Below, in pieces: positions 17,406-25,419 of a DNA stretch of 64,000 bases (position 1 is the first letter of the stretch; every line of letters begins with the position of its first letter). Below the pieces are notes generated by a model. It was not told where the DNA came from and made no database searches. It worked only from the letters and a program-made list of their open reading frames with translations. This DNA comes from Lentzea sp. NBRC 102530 (GTDB lineage: Bacteria; Actinomycetota; Actinomycetes; Mycobacteriales; Pseudonocardiaceae). The stretch spans positions 1 to 64,000 of the forward strand of contig NZ_BSTF01000004.1 of NCBI RefSeq assembly GCF_030269365.1, written 5' to 3'. Made by a program: the position numbers and the translations under genes.

Positions 17406-18278
17406 GTGCCGCAACACACACACGACGGAATCGACTGGTCCTCCCGCCTCCACGCGATGAGGCGCTACGGCTCCCTGCAGGCGGAGGCGCTGACCTCAGT
17501 GGCCCGCAGACTCGTCGAGCCACTACCCGACTCACCCGTGGTGATGGACGTGGGCTGCGGCGCCGGCACCATGAGCGTCCCCCTCGTCGCAGCCCTGCGA
17601 GAGCACGGCGGAGGCGTCCTGGTCCTGGTCGACGCCACCCCCGAACTGCTCGACGCAGCCTGCTCCGCGGCCAGAGCCGAAGCCGACGGCGTGGTCCAGA
17701 TCAAGCCGGTCCTGGCCGACCTGGCCTCGGAAGACCCGCTGTCGTTCGTCGGCCCGGTCGAGCTCATCTGGGGCTCCCGCGTCCTCCACCACCTCCCTGA
17801 CCAGCAGCGAGGCGTCCGGCGCCTGGTTTCGGCGCTGGCACCCGGTGGCTGGCTGGCGCTGGCCGAGGGCGGCCTCGAGACCCGCTTCCTGCCGTGGGAC
17901 CTCGGCGTTGGCGCCCCCGGTCTGCAGGACCGGTTGGCTGCGGCTCGCGCTTCCTGGTTCGTGTCGATGCGCGAGGGCATGTCCGGCTCGGTGCGCCTGC
18001 CGGTCGGCTGGAACGTGGCCTTGGCCGATGCCGGCCTCGGTGAGATCAGCGCCTTCAGCTTCGTGGTCGACCATCCGGCGCCGGCCAAGCAGTTGGTGCG
18101 GGACTGGGCCGTTGACCGGCTGACCTGGTTGGCCGAGGTCGCCGGGCCTCAGTTGCACCCTTCTGATCGAGAGGCGTTGCGTCGGCTGCTCAACCCGTCC
18201 GATTCCGAGTTCGTCGGGCTGCGGGAGGACGTGTTCCTGCTGGAGACCGACACCGTTCACGTCGGGCTTCGGCGGTGA
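17406..18278 (+). CDS. Class I SAM-dependent methyltransferase
   Basis: 290 residues. Motif I VVMDVGCGAGTMSVPLV (residues ~46-62), acidic motif II VLVDATPELL, and the post-motif LIWGSRVLHHLPDQQRGVRRL with LAPGGWLALAEGG are all present. The C-terminal ~110 residues form a helical lid. The substrate is unknown. TACCGT is seven bases before GTG 17406 (leaderless). The next small gene overlaps its stop. Confidence 0.88.
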   Translation: MPQHTHDGIDWSSRLHAMRRYGSLQAEALTSVARRLVEPLPDSPVVMDVGCGAGTMSVPLVAALREHGGGVLVLVDATPELLDAACSAARAEADGVVQIKPVLADLASEDPLSFVGPVELIWGSRVLHHLPDQQRGVRRLVSALAPGGWLALAEGGLETRFLPWDLGVGAPGLQDRLAAARASWFVSMREGMSGSVRLPVGWNVALADAGLGEISAFSFVVDHPAPAKQLVRDWAVDRLTWLAEVAGPQLHPSDREALRRLLNPSDSEFVGLREDVFLLETDTVHVGLRR

Positions 18279-18466
18279 GTTCTTCCGCAGTGGTGGGGGA
18301 GGCTTGTCATCGGTGTGGGCGGTTGAGGTCCTCCGTTTCCGATTTGGAGTTCTTGGCTTGGTCTTCGGAGCGGGTTTCGGGTGGGGTGCGGTGGTTGTGC
18401 CAGGTTTGCGCCAAGGCCCATGTTCGGGACATCGAGGGCAAGTTGCCCGATGAGTACTGGCGTTGA
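18275..18466 (+). CDS. Small zinc-ribbon-like protein, 63 aa
   Basis: GTG 18275 overlaps the methyltransferase stop (GTGA). Two CxxC knuckles, CHRC near residue 11 and CQVC near residue 42, imply one bound zinc. It ends RDIEGKLPDEYWR, a helix typical of small actinobacterial zinc-ribbon proteins. Coupled expression with the methyltransferase is clear; its role is not. Confidence 0.75.
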   Translation: MSSSAVVGEACHRCGRLRSSVSDLEFLAWSSERVSGGVRWLCQVCAKAHVRDIEGKLPDEYWR

Positions 18467-18963
18467 CCTGCCCGTTTGCGTGGGGTTGAGGCCCTGGGGA
18501 TCCGTCGCCTTGCGAGGGTGGTCCCGTTGGGGCGTTTCGACTGTGTGGGGTGCGATTGGGGCTTGACCTTGAGCCTCTGGCGGGATGCGTTCGCGGCCTC
18601 ACAAGCCGGGGATCAAGAGCGCCCCGGCCGGACCGAGCAGGTTGGCATTCGCCCTCTCAAGGTCAAGCCCCGATCGCCAAGACAGGGGGAACCAGCCAGG
18701 TGATGAGGATCGGCCCGTTCGGGCTCGCCTTTGGCCTCGCCGCGCCGGGATTCGTAGGTGGCTGGCTCACGCCTTCGGCTGTCCGGTTGGCGCCGCGCGC
18801 CGGGCCAAGATGGTGGTCGGCTCGTGTTGGCGACTGCGGTTGGCACCGCCAACCCATCTGACGTTCTGCTCGCCGTCGCCTCTGCGGCTGCTCTTCCCGT
18901 AGTCCGGCCGTCGGCCGCCCGTCCGCCGGTCCGTGCCCGCCCATCGGCCGCGGCTCGCGGCCG
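18467..18963. other. Non-coding gap, possible decayed gene
   Basis: About 500 bp without a convincing gene on either strand. Open frames here lack codon bias and recognisable motifs. It follows the C-terminal end of the shortened AbiEi-like gene, so part may be decayed remains of its lost C-terminal half. No RNA gene or repeat was recognised. Confidence 0.5.
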
Positions 18964-19506
18964 TCACGGTGGGTAGAGGTGGCTCAAGGCCTGTCTGGCC
19001 AGGGCTGTTCCTCGGCGGCAGCCCGTTTCCAGCTCCTCCCGCAGGTCGCGTGGCGTGCACAGGCGGGCGTCCACCACGGCGTCGAGGATCTCCACCACCG
19101 CTCGTGGGTTGGTTTCTCGGCGGGCCAGGTCCAGGGCGGCTCTGGCTGGTGCGGCCAGGCGCAGGCCGTGGCGTTCGACCACTTCGGGTGGGCGGGATGT
19201 TCGTTCCAGCAGGATCCAGGGGTGGGCTCGGCGCGCGTTCATGCCCGCCAGCACGTGGATGTGGCGGGGGAGGGGGAGGGTGGCGCCCTGGCGGATCAGG
19301 GCGTCGGCGCCGGTGATCACCGCGGAGAGGCCCACGAACGAGAGGACGGCTCGTAGGCGGTCGAGACGGGTCGGTGGGGACAACGTGGTCAGGACTACGC
19401 CGGGCAGCAGCTTTTGCCACGGGCCCGACGGGGTGCAGGCGTGGTGGATCGCTCGCGGGGAGAGACCGGATTTGCGCAGTTCAGCGGTGGTTGCGATCGA
19501 GGTCAT
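18964..19506 (-). CDS. AbiEi-like antitoxin-domain protein, shortened
   Basis: 180 residues. The N-terminus has a winged-helix start (SIATTAELRKSGLSPRAIHH) and GPWQKLLPGVVLTTLSPPTR, then PRHIHVLAGMNARRAHPWIL and LAAPARAALDLARRETNPR, as in actinobacterial type IV AbiEi-family proteins. These usually run to about 300 residues with an endonuclease-like C-terminal domain; this one stops at ALSHLYPP. No AbiEii toxin is adjacent. ATG 19506 is chosen; an earlier ATG at 19566 adds an unrelated tail. Confidence 0.65.
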   Translation of the reverse strand: MTSIATTAELRKSGLSPRAIHHACTPSGPWQKLLPGVVLTTLSPPTRLDRLRAVLSFVGLSAVITGADALIRQGATLPLPRHIHVLAGMNARRAHPWILLERTSRPPEVVERHGLRLAAPARAALDLARRETNPRAVVEILDAVVDARLCTPRDLREELETGCRRGTALARQALSHLYPP

Positions 19507-19604
19507 GGACCCATCGTGGACCAAGCTGAAGGCGTCGAACCGGGGTCGAGAGCAACCTGTGGACAACTTCGGGACAGTTCACTCGAACGAGTAGATCGGA
19601 CGAA

Positions 19605-20915
19605 CTAGTCGTCGAAGCCTGGTTGCCAGCGGGCCACGATTTCGCGGGCGGTCACATGGGCGTCGAGCTGGCAGAGGATGCCGGTGGCGCCCATCGTCAC
19701 GCGGTGGATCAGCAGGTACTGCGGCGGCAGGTTCAGGGAGCGGCCCGTTTGTGAGTCCGGGCTGCGGAGGTCGCCCACCCGTTCCGCCTGCGACTGGAGC
19801 CAGCGGCGGGTGAAGTGGAACGACTCGGTGCGCAGCGGTTCCACGAACGGGGCCAGGTAGCCCAGGACGTCCTCGCCGTGCAGTTCCATGCCTTCGCGGA
19901 TGAAGTTCTCGGTGCGCAGCAGGTCGACCAGGTCCGCGGACCGGCCGTCGAGCGCCAGGCGGGTCATCAGGCCCAGGGTCTTCGGGAGTCCGTCGGGGAG
20001 ACGGGCCACGGCGCCGAAGTCGATCACGCGCAGCCGGCCGTCGTCGCCCAGCATGAAGTTGCCGGGGTGCGGGTCGGCGTGCAGCAGCCCCGAGCGGGAC
20101 GGGGCCGAGAAGTGGAACTCGGCCAGGAGTTGGCCCGCCAGGTCGCGGTCCTCGGCGGAGCCGTCGCGGATGATCTTGGACAGGCCGACGCCCGAGGTCC
20201 ACTCCGTCACCATGACCTTGGGGGCCGAGGCGATCACGCGGGGGACCAGCACGTGCGGGTCGTTCTCGAAGGCCTTCGCGAACGTGCGCTGGTTGGCGGC
20301 CTCGTCGCGGTAGTCGAGCTCCTCCAGGTACCGGTCGCGCAGCTCCTCCAGCAGGGGGCGCACGTCGGTGCCGGGCATGATCGCCTGCAGCAGCCGGGAG
20401 AACCGGAGCAGCTGCTTCAGGTCGGCGCGCAGGGCCTCGTCGGCGCCGGGGTACTGGACCTTCACCGCCACGTCGCGGCCGTCGTGCCACACCGCGCGGT
20501 GCACCTGGCCGATGGAGGCCGAGGCGGCCGGGTCGTCGTCGAACGACTGGAAGCGCTTCGTCCAGGACGTGCCGAGCTGCTCGGCGAGCACGCGGTGCGT
20601 GGTGCGGGCGGGCATCGGCGGGGCCGCGGTCTGCAGCTTGGTCAGCGCCTCGCGGTACGGGGCCGCCAGCTCGTCCGGGACCGCCGCCTCGAACACGCTC
20701 AGGGCCTGGCCGAACTTCATCGCGCCGCCCTTGAGCTGGCCGAGCACCGCGAACACCTGCTCCGCCGTCTTGGCCGTCACCTCGGCGTTGACCTCGTCGG
20801 CCGCGCGTCCGGTCAGTCGCTTCCCCCAGCCGCCGACAACCCGGCCTGCCACCCCGAGCGGGAGGCTCGCCAGCTTGGCGGTGCGCTGCACGGCCTTGCG
20901 CGGAATCTCGGTCAC
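19605..20915 (-). CDS. ABC1/UbiB family atypical kinase
   Basis: 436 residues. The KxGQ motif is in GQLKGGAMKFGQALSVFE, the Ala-rich loop in DPAASASIGQVHRAVWHDGR, the ATP lysine in VAVKVQYPG, the catalytic HADPHPGNF and metal DFG in LRVIDFGAVARL. Family members are ATPases/kinases linked to quinone or isoprenoid lipid metabolism. GTG 20915 overlaps the stop of the upstream gene (GTGA). The gene next to whiB7 in mycobacteria is of the same family. Confidence 0.9.
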   Translation of the reverse strand: MTEIPRKAVQRTAKLASLPLGVAGRVVGGWGKRLTGRAADEVNAEVTAKTAEQVFAVLGQLKGGAMKFGQALSVFEAAVPDELAAPYREALTKLQTAAPPMPARTTHRVLAEQLGTSWTKRFQSFDDDPAASASIGQVHRAVWHDGRDVAVKVQYPGADEALRADLKQLLRFSRLLQAIMPGTDVRPLLEELRDRYLEELDYRDEAANQRTFAKAFENDPHVLVPRVIASAPKVMVTEWTSGVGLSKIIRDGSAEDRDLAGQLLAEFHFSAPSRSGLLHADPHPGNFMLGDDGRLRVIDFGAVARLPDGLPKTLGLMTRLALDGRSADLVDLLRTENFIREGMELHGEDVLGYLAPFVEPLRTESFHFTRRWLQSQAERVGDLRSPDSQTGRSLNLPPQYLLIHRVTMGATGILCQLDAHVTAREIVARWQPGFDD

Positions 20916-21712
20916 TCGGCCATGTTATGTGCGGAGCACTGACAGTCAGGGTGCGGATACCAGCTACGCCTCTCAGCGACGCCGGTCGCGAGGTCGAGCT
21001 CGACAGTGGCGTTCACCACGGGAGGAGGTGCCTGGTCGCGGCCCGTCAGGTAGTTCAGCGACTCCAGGATCTGCGCCACGGCCAGCGCCGCCGTTCCCGA
21101 CGCGAACAGCACGTCGTACGAGGCGGGCCTGCCGACCAGCTGGGCCGCGATGACCGGCCACTGCGGATCCTGGTCGGTGCGGTGCAGGTCGGCGCAGTTC
21201 AGGCACGAGGAACGGCCGGGCAGCACCAGCGGCCCCACGATCGCCACGCCCTCACGCACGCGCACGGCCAGATGTGGCGTCCGGAACGCCATCAGCGTGC
21301 TCACGAGGTTCGGATCGGGGACGAGCGTCGCCGCCAGAACGGTCAGATCGGCGTTGTGCGCGAGCTGCACGCCTGATTCAGCTAGAAGCGAAGTAATTGA
21401 AAGCGCAAGGTGTCCCGACCCGTGCACCGCGGCCGTCCCGCTCCTCGCAGGGGAGCCGGGTTCCAGCAGGCCCGCCTGGTCGAGCGATTCGAGAACTTCA
21501 CCCAACCGGGTGGGGCTCTCGCCTCGGGATTTCAGCTTTTCACCCAGTTCAGCGACGGTGAGCCGGCCGTCGAGGTTGATCAGCTCTTCGACCAGGGCGT
21601 CGGACAGCGAGTCGATCACCACGGCGTGCTTCGGGTCGGTTCCGACCTGCACGACACCGGCGGACCTGCGGGTCACGGCCAGTCCGGCACGCACTCTGGG
21701 TCTTGTCTCCAC
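20912..21712 (-). CDS. TOMM precursor leader-peptide-binding / E1-like protein (orphan)
   Basis: About 266 residues. The N-terminal third is winged-helix-like (DALVEELINLDGRLTVAELG), the middle resembles a ThiF/E1 adenylation fold lacking a clear nucleotide loop (AVHGSGHLALSITSLLAESG), and two Cys pairs (SCLNCADLH and PDCQCSAH) could bind structural zinc. This composition matches the SagC/ocin-ThiF type cyclodehydratase partner. No YcaO gene or precursor peptide lies nearby. GTG 21712 gives the shortest homologous start; earlier starts are possible. Confidence 0.7.
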   Translation of the reverse strand: METRPRVRAGLAVTRRSAGVVQVGTDPKHAVVIDSLSDALVEELINLDGRLTVAELGEKLKSRGESPTRLGEVLESLDQAGLLEPGSPARSGTAAVHGSGHLALSITSLLAESGVQLAHNADLTVLAATLVPDPNLVSTLMAFRTPHLAVRVREGVAIVGPLVLPGRSSCLNCADLHRTDQDPQWPVIAAQLVGRPASYDVLFASGTAALAVAQILESLNYLTGRDQAPPPVVNATVELDLATGVAERRSWYPHPDCQCSAHNMAE

Positions 21713-21723
21713 AGCGGTACAGA

Positions 21724-21750
21724 CTGGCAGGGGGCGAGGCCCCCTGCCAG
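21724..21750 (-). terminator. Terminator after the DUF5679 gene
   Basis: A 12-bp perfect GC stem (21724-21735 with 21739-21750) and a 3-nt loop, 9 nt after the DUF5679 stop on the minus strand. Confidence 0.75.
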
Positions 21751-21758
21751 CCAAAACG

Positions 21759-21914
21759 TCAGACCTTGGCCTTGCCGAGGATCCGCGTCATCTTCGTGCC
21801 ACAGACAGGGCAGGTGCCCTTCGCCATGCGCCGACCATTGGTCTCCTCGACGTTGCCGTCGAAGTCCCGCTTCTCGCGGCACTTGACGCAATAGCCGTTG
21901 TAGGACTCGGCCAC
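21759..21914 (-). CDS. DUF5679 zinc-ribbon protein, 51 aa
   Basis: 51 residues containing CVKC near residue 9 and CPVC near residue 38, a complete four-Cys zinc ribbon, with the basic tail GTKMTRILGKAKV. It agrees with DUF5679. GTG 21914 follows the strong site GGGAGGGG. It is upstream of the TOMM-like gene on the same strand but separated by a terminator. Confidence 0.85.
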   Translation of the reverse strand: MAESYNGYCVKCREKRDFDGNVEETNGRRMAKGTCPVCGTKMTRILGKAKV

Positions 21915-22109
21915 AGCCCCTCCCTTGCAGTTGTGAGTGCGGACACACTCGGGGACCTTGGCGCGACGGTACCTCCGCAAGCGTGCGAAACCGCGCATGT
22001 CGTTTTCGCGCGTGTCCAGCCGCCGTTCGGTGGAACTTCACCCGCCGGGTGCGTGCCTGCCGCCGGTTGGGGGCGGAAAATTGTCGGTGGCGGCGTTTAC
22101 GGTGACTCC

Positions 22110-22637
22110 ATGGCCGAACCGCGGGTGGAAGTGCGGCGGAGCCCCCGGCGCCGCCGCATGGTCAGCGCGTACCGGGAGGGTGACACCGTCGTCGTCCTCC
22201 TACCGGCACGGATGACCAAGGGGGAAGAGAAGCACTGGGTGGCGGAGATGTTGAGCCGCCTCCAGCGCAGCGAGACGCGCAGGAAGTCTCCTGCGCGCAC
22301 ATCGGACGAGGCGCTGATGGCGCGGTGCGCCGAGCTCTCGGCGCGCTACCTGGACTCGCTGGCGGAGCCCGCGAGCGTGCGCTGGGTGCCGCCCATGCGC
22401 ACGCGGTGGGCGTCGTGCACGCCGACGGAGGGCACGATCCGCGTGTCCGAGCGGCTGCGCGACGTGCCGCCGTGGGTGCTCGACTACGTGCTGGTGCACG
22501 AACTGGCGCACCTGCTCGTCCCAGGGCACGGCAAGGACTTCTGGGAGTGGGTGCATCGCTACCCGAAGACCGAGCGGGCCATGGGCTACCTGGAGGGTCT
22601 CTCGGCCGCCGCGGGCTTGGGGATCACGGAGGACTGA
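22110..22637 (+). CDS. YgjP-type M48-like metallopeptidase
   Basis: 175 residues. The zinc motif HELAHLLVPGHGKDFW holds HExxH and the third ligand His, and RWASCTPTEGTIRVSERLRD precedes it as in YgjP/DUF45 (SprT-like) proteins. A likely cytoplasmic protease without signal peptide. TACGGT is six bases before ATG 22110 (leaderless). Confidence 0.88.
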   Translation: MAEPRVEVRRSPRRRRMVSAYREGDTVVVLLPARMTKGEEKHWVAEMLSRLQRSETRRKSPARTSDEALMARCAELSARYLDSLAEPASVRWVPPMRTRWASCTPTEGTIRVSERLRDVPPWVLDYVLVHELAHLLVPGHGKDFWEWVHRYPKTERAMGYLEGLSAAAGLGITED

Positions 22638-22651
22638 GCGTCGGGTAGGGC

Positions 22652-22888
22652 GAGGTGTGCTCGCGGAGAGCGCTCGCCGTGTCCTCGGTCAGGTATCTCC
22701 TGGGGGCCGAGCCCCCAGATCCCGCGCCGGGGCAAGACCCCGGACCCCCGAGACGCTTGGCAGGGGTGTGCTGGCGGGGAGCGCTCGTCGGGTTCGCTTC
22801 ACGTGCCTGCTGGGGGCTGAGCTCCCAGACCTTGCGCTGGGGTAAGCCCCGGAGTGCCGAAACGCTCGGCGAGGGTGTGCTCGCTGGA
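22652..22888. repeat. ~110-bp tandem repeat, 2.1 copies, with GC-rich palindromes
   Basis: The phrase GGTGTGCT recurs at 22654, 22765 and 22874, periods of 111 and 109 bp. Each full unit carries AGCGCTCG, a variable ~20-bp part, and a double-stem element beginning CTGGGGGC (22700-22750 and 22810-22853). The copies have drifted. The element is the same family as those at 30.6, 30.9 and 39.1 kb. Nothing coding is seen in this 319-bp gap. Confidence 0.8.
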
Positions 22889-22900
22889 CCTGGAACGCGA

Positions 22901-22933
22901 CGCGCCCGGTGAGGAAGGTCCTCACCGGGCGCG
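22901..22933 (-). terminator. Terminator of the DUF2342 gene
   Basis: A 14-bp perfect stem (22901-22914 with 22920-22933) and a 5-nt loop, 24 bp past the DUF2342 stop. Confidence 0.8.
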
Positions 22934-22956
22934 GTGCTCAGGTGTCGAGGTGCTGG

Positions 22957-24267
22957 TCAGGCCCCTTCGGGCTGGTCCCCGCCCTCGGACTTGCCCTCGT
23001 TCTCGCGCATGGTGCGCTCCAGCTCGGCGATGGGGTCCTCCAGCGCCTTGCGGGTGTTCGTCAGGCGCTCGGCGAACTCCAGCGGGTCGTCCAGGTCGGC
23101 CGCGGTCGGGACGAGCTCGGCGTGCTCCCACACGCTGTCGCGCACCTCGACACCGTGCTGGTCGCCGATGAGCTTCCACAGCGCGGAGGCGGCCCGCAGC
23201 TTGCGGGGGCGCAGTTCGAGGCCCACGAGCGTCGCGAACGTCTGCTCGGCCGGGCCACCCGAGGCGCGGCGGCGGCGCAGCGTCTCGCGCAGTGCCGGCG
23301 CGCCGGGCAGGCGGTCGGCGACAGCGGCGTCGACCACGACGTCGACCCAGCCTTCGACGAGAGCGAGGAGGGTTTCCAGCCGTTCCAGAGCGGCCTTCTG
23401 CTCCGGGGTGGTCTGCGGTTCGAGCAGGCCCGAGCCCATGGCCTCCTCGATGGAGGCCGGGTTCGACGGGTCGATCTGACCCGCGAGCTGCTCCAGGGCC
23501 GACGTGTCGACCTTGATGCCCTTGGCGAATTCCTCGACGGTGTCGAGCAGGCGCTGCCGCAGCCACGGCACGTGGGTGAAGAGGCGCTGGTGGGCGGCCT
23601 CGCGGGCAGCGAGGAACACCATCACCTCGGACGCCGGGCGCTCCAGGCCCTCGGTGAACTTCTCGATGTTCGCCGGCAGCAGGGCCGCGGTGCCCTCGGG
23701 ACCGAGGGGCAGGCCGACGTCGGTCGAGGTCAGGACCTCGGAGCCGAGCTGCGCCAGTGCGTTGCCGAGCTGCGAGCCGAAGGCCATGCCGCCCATCTGG
23801 CCGAGCATCGCGAGCAACGGCCCGGCGGCCTGCTTGGCCTCGGCCGGCATCGCCTCGACCCACGCGCCGGACATGCGCTGGGCGACCGGGTCGCACAGGC
23901 GTTGCCAGGTCGGGATGGTGCGCTCGATCCAGTCGCGCGCGGTCCACGCCTGGGTCGTGCGGGTGCCGGCGGGCAGCGACGTGACCGGGTCGAGCCACAT
24001 CTCGGCCAGGTGCACGGCGTCGGTGACCGCGCTCGACTGGTCGGCGCCGAACCCGATCGTGGTCGTCGTCGAGGACAGCTGCTGGAACGCGATCTGCTTG
24101 GCGAGGTCGTAGTTGACCGGCCCGCTCGACGACCCCGCGTTGCTCAGCATGGAGCCCAGCTGGCTGAGCATGTTGCCCAGCTGACTGAAGTCGAACGGGT
24201 TGTCTCCCGGCTTCCCGCTCTTGTCGTCGGGGTCGTGCGGGCTGAACCCGAACGGCACGTCACTCAT
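22957..24267 (-). CDS. Zinc-dependent metalloprotease of DUF2342
   Basis: 436 residues. A flexible N-terminus (PFGFSPHDPDDKSGKPGDNP) and a Leu/Met-rich segment precede the large DUF2342 domain. The metal motif lies in FLAAREAAHQRLFTHVPWL, with acidic downstream helices LERLETLLALVEGWVDVVVD. ATG 24267 has TACGGT at six bases (leaderless). It is divergent from the YlbL-type protease, the same gene pair as in mycobacteria. Confidence 0.85.
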   Translation of the reverse strand: MSDVPFGFSPHDPDDKSGKPGDNPFDFSQLGNMLSQLGSMLSNAGSSSGPVNYDLAKQIAFQQLSSTTTTIGFGADQSSAVTDAVHLAEMWLDPVTSLPAGTRTTQAWTARDWIERTIPTWQRLCDPVAQRMSGAWVEAMPAEAKQAAGPLLAMLGQMGGMAFGSQLGNALAQLGSEVLTSTDVGLPLGPEGTAALLPANIEKFTEGLERPASEVMVFLAAREAAHQRLFTHVPWLRQRLLDTVEEFAKGIKVDTSALEQLAGQIDPSNPASIEEAMGSGLLEPQTTPEQKAALERLETLLALVEGWVDVVVDAAVADRLPGAPALRETLRRRRASGGPAEQTFATLVGLELRPRKLRAASALWKLIGDQHGVEVRDSVWEHAELVPTAADLDDPLEFAERLTNTRKALEDPIAELERTMRENEGKSEGGDQPEGA

Positions 24268-24311
24268 GCCTCTACCGTACGCGGATAGACATGGTCGTAC
24301 GCTGTTCAGCC

Positions 24312-25391
24312 GTGAGTGAAACCGTCACGACCGCACCCCCACCCGCGCTCCCGCCGAGGGAGCGCGGACTGACCCGCCGGACGTGGACGCTGATCGTCAG
24401 CTTCCTAGTGGTGGCGGCGCTCGGACTGCTCGGCGGTTTCGCCAGAGTCCCGTACGTCGCGCTGGGCCCCGGCCCGACCTACGACGTGCTCGGCAAGGTC
24501 AAGGACACCGACGTCGTCGCGGTCGACGGGCAGGACACCTTCCCCACCAAGGGGACCCTGCGCATGACGACGGTCTCGCTCACCGACGAGGTCTCGCTGT
24601 TCGGCGCGCTCGGGCTCTGGCTCTCCGGCCGTTACGCGCTGGCCCCGCGCGAGGAGTTCTTCAAGCCCGGCGAGTCCGAGCAGGAGGTGCAGGAGAACAA
24701 CGAGCGGGCGTTCAGCGAGTCGCAGACCGCAGCCGAGGTCGCCGCCCTGCACTACCTGAAGTATCCGGGCATGGTGGTCGCGAACCAGGTCACCAAGGGC
24801 AGCCCGGCGGACAACGTCATCCCGCTCGGCGCCCGCATCATCTCGGTCAACGGCAAGCAGGTGCAGAGCGCCGCCGACGTCAGCGCGGCGCTGGAGAACA
24901 CCAAGCCGGGCGACCGCATCGAGGTGGCGTTCGAGAAGGACGGCACCTCCCAGTCGACGCAGCTCACCCTCGGCACCCGCGACGACGGCCGTCCCGCGGG
25001 CTTCATCGGCATCTCGCCGGTCGACCGCGCCGACGTGCCGTTCAAGATCAAGATCAGCCTGTCCGACGTCGGCGGCCCGTCCGCCGGTCTGATCTTCGCG
25101 CTGGCGATCGTCGACAAGCTGACGCCGGGCGAGCTCAACGGCGGCAAGGCCATCGCGGGCACCGGCGAGATCGCGGGCGACGGCAAGGTCGGCCCGATCG
25201 GCGGCATCGCGTTCAAGATGGTCGCCGCGAAGGAGGCGGGCGCCGAGGCGTTCCTCGTGCCCGCCGCCAACTGCAACGAGGCGAAGCAGCAGACGCCGGA
25301 GGGCCTCAAGCTGATCAAGGTCGACACGCTGACCGACGCCGTGTCGTCGCTGGAGGCCCTCAACGCGGGCAAGGAAACGCCGAAGTGCTGA
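24312..25391 (+). CDS. YlbL-type secreted PDZ / Lon S16 serine protease
   Basis: 359 residues: one N-terminal membrane anchor (residues ~24-44), a PDZ domain (about 150-235, with LGARIISVNGKQVQSAADVS) and a C-terminal Lon protease domain with the catalytic dyad Ser257 (VGGPSAGLIF) and Lys302 (IGGIAFKMVAA). The catalytic part faces outside. TACGCT lies eight bases before GTG 24312, so GTG 24312 is preferred over ATG 24291. Confidence 0.92.
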   Translation: MSETVTTAPPPALPPRERGLTRRTWTLIVSFLVVAALGLLGGFARVPYVALGPGPTYDVLGKVKDTDVVAVDGQDTFPTKGTLRMTTVSLTDEVSLFGALGLWLSGRYALAPREEFFKPGESEQEVQENNERAFSESQTAAEVAALHYLKYPGMVVANQVTKGSPADNVIPLGARIISVNGKQVQSAADVSAALENTKPGDRIEVAFEKDGTSQSTQLTLGTRDDGRPAGFIGISPVDRADVPFKIKISLSDVGGPSAGLIFALAIVDKLTPGELNGGKAIAGTGEIAGDGKVGPIGGIAFKMVAAKEAGAEAFLVPAANCNEAKQQTPEGLKLIKVDTLTDAVSSLEALNAGKETPKC

Positions 25392-25394
25392 GGT

Positions 25395-25415
25395 GGGGGA
25401 CCCGCTGGGTCCCCC
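25395..25415. terminator. Bidirectional terminator
   Basis: A 9-bp perfect stem (25395-25403 with 25407-25415) and a 3-nt loop between convergent genes. Confidence 0.7.
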
Positions 25416-25419
25416 GCGC

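Noticed and set aside
18585-18944. Short overlapping frames in the 18.5-18.9 kb gap
   Set aside because: None has a ribosome site, consistent codon bias or domain.
22652-22888. CRISPR array
   Set aside because: The units are ~110 bp with drifted ends and only 2.1 copies; no 25-40 bp exact repeats with unique spacers and no cas genes.
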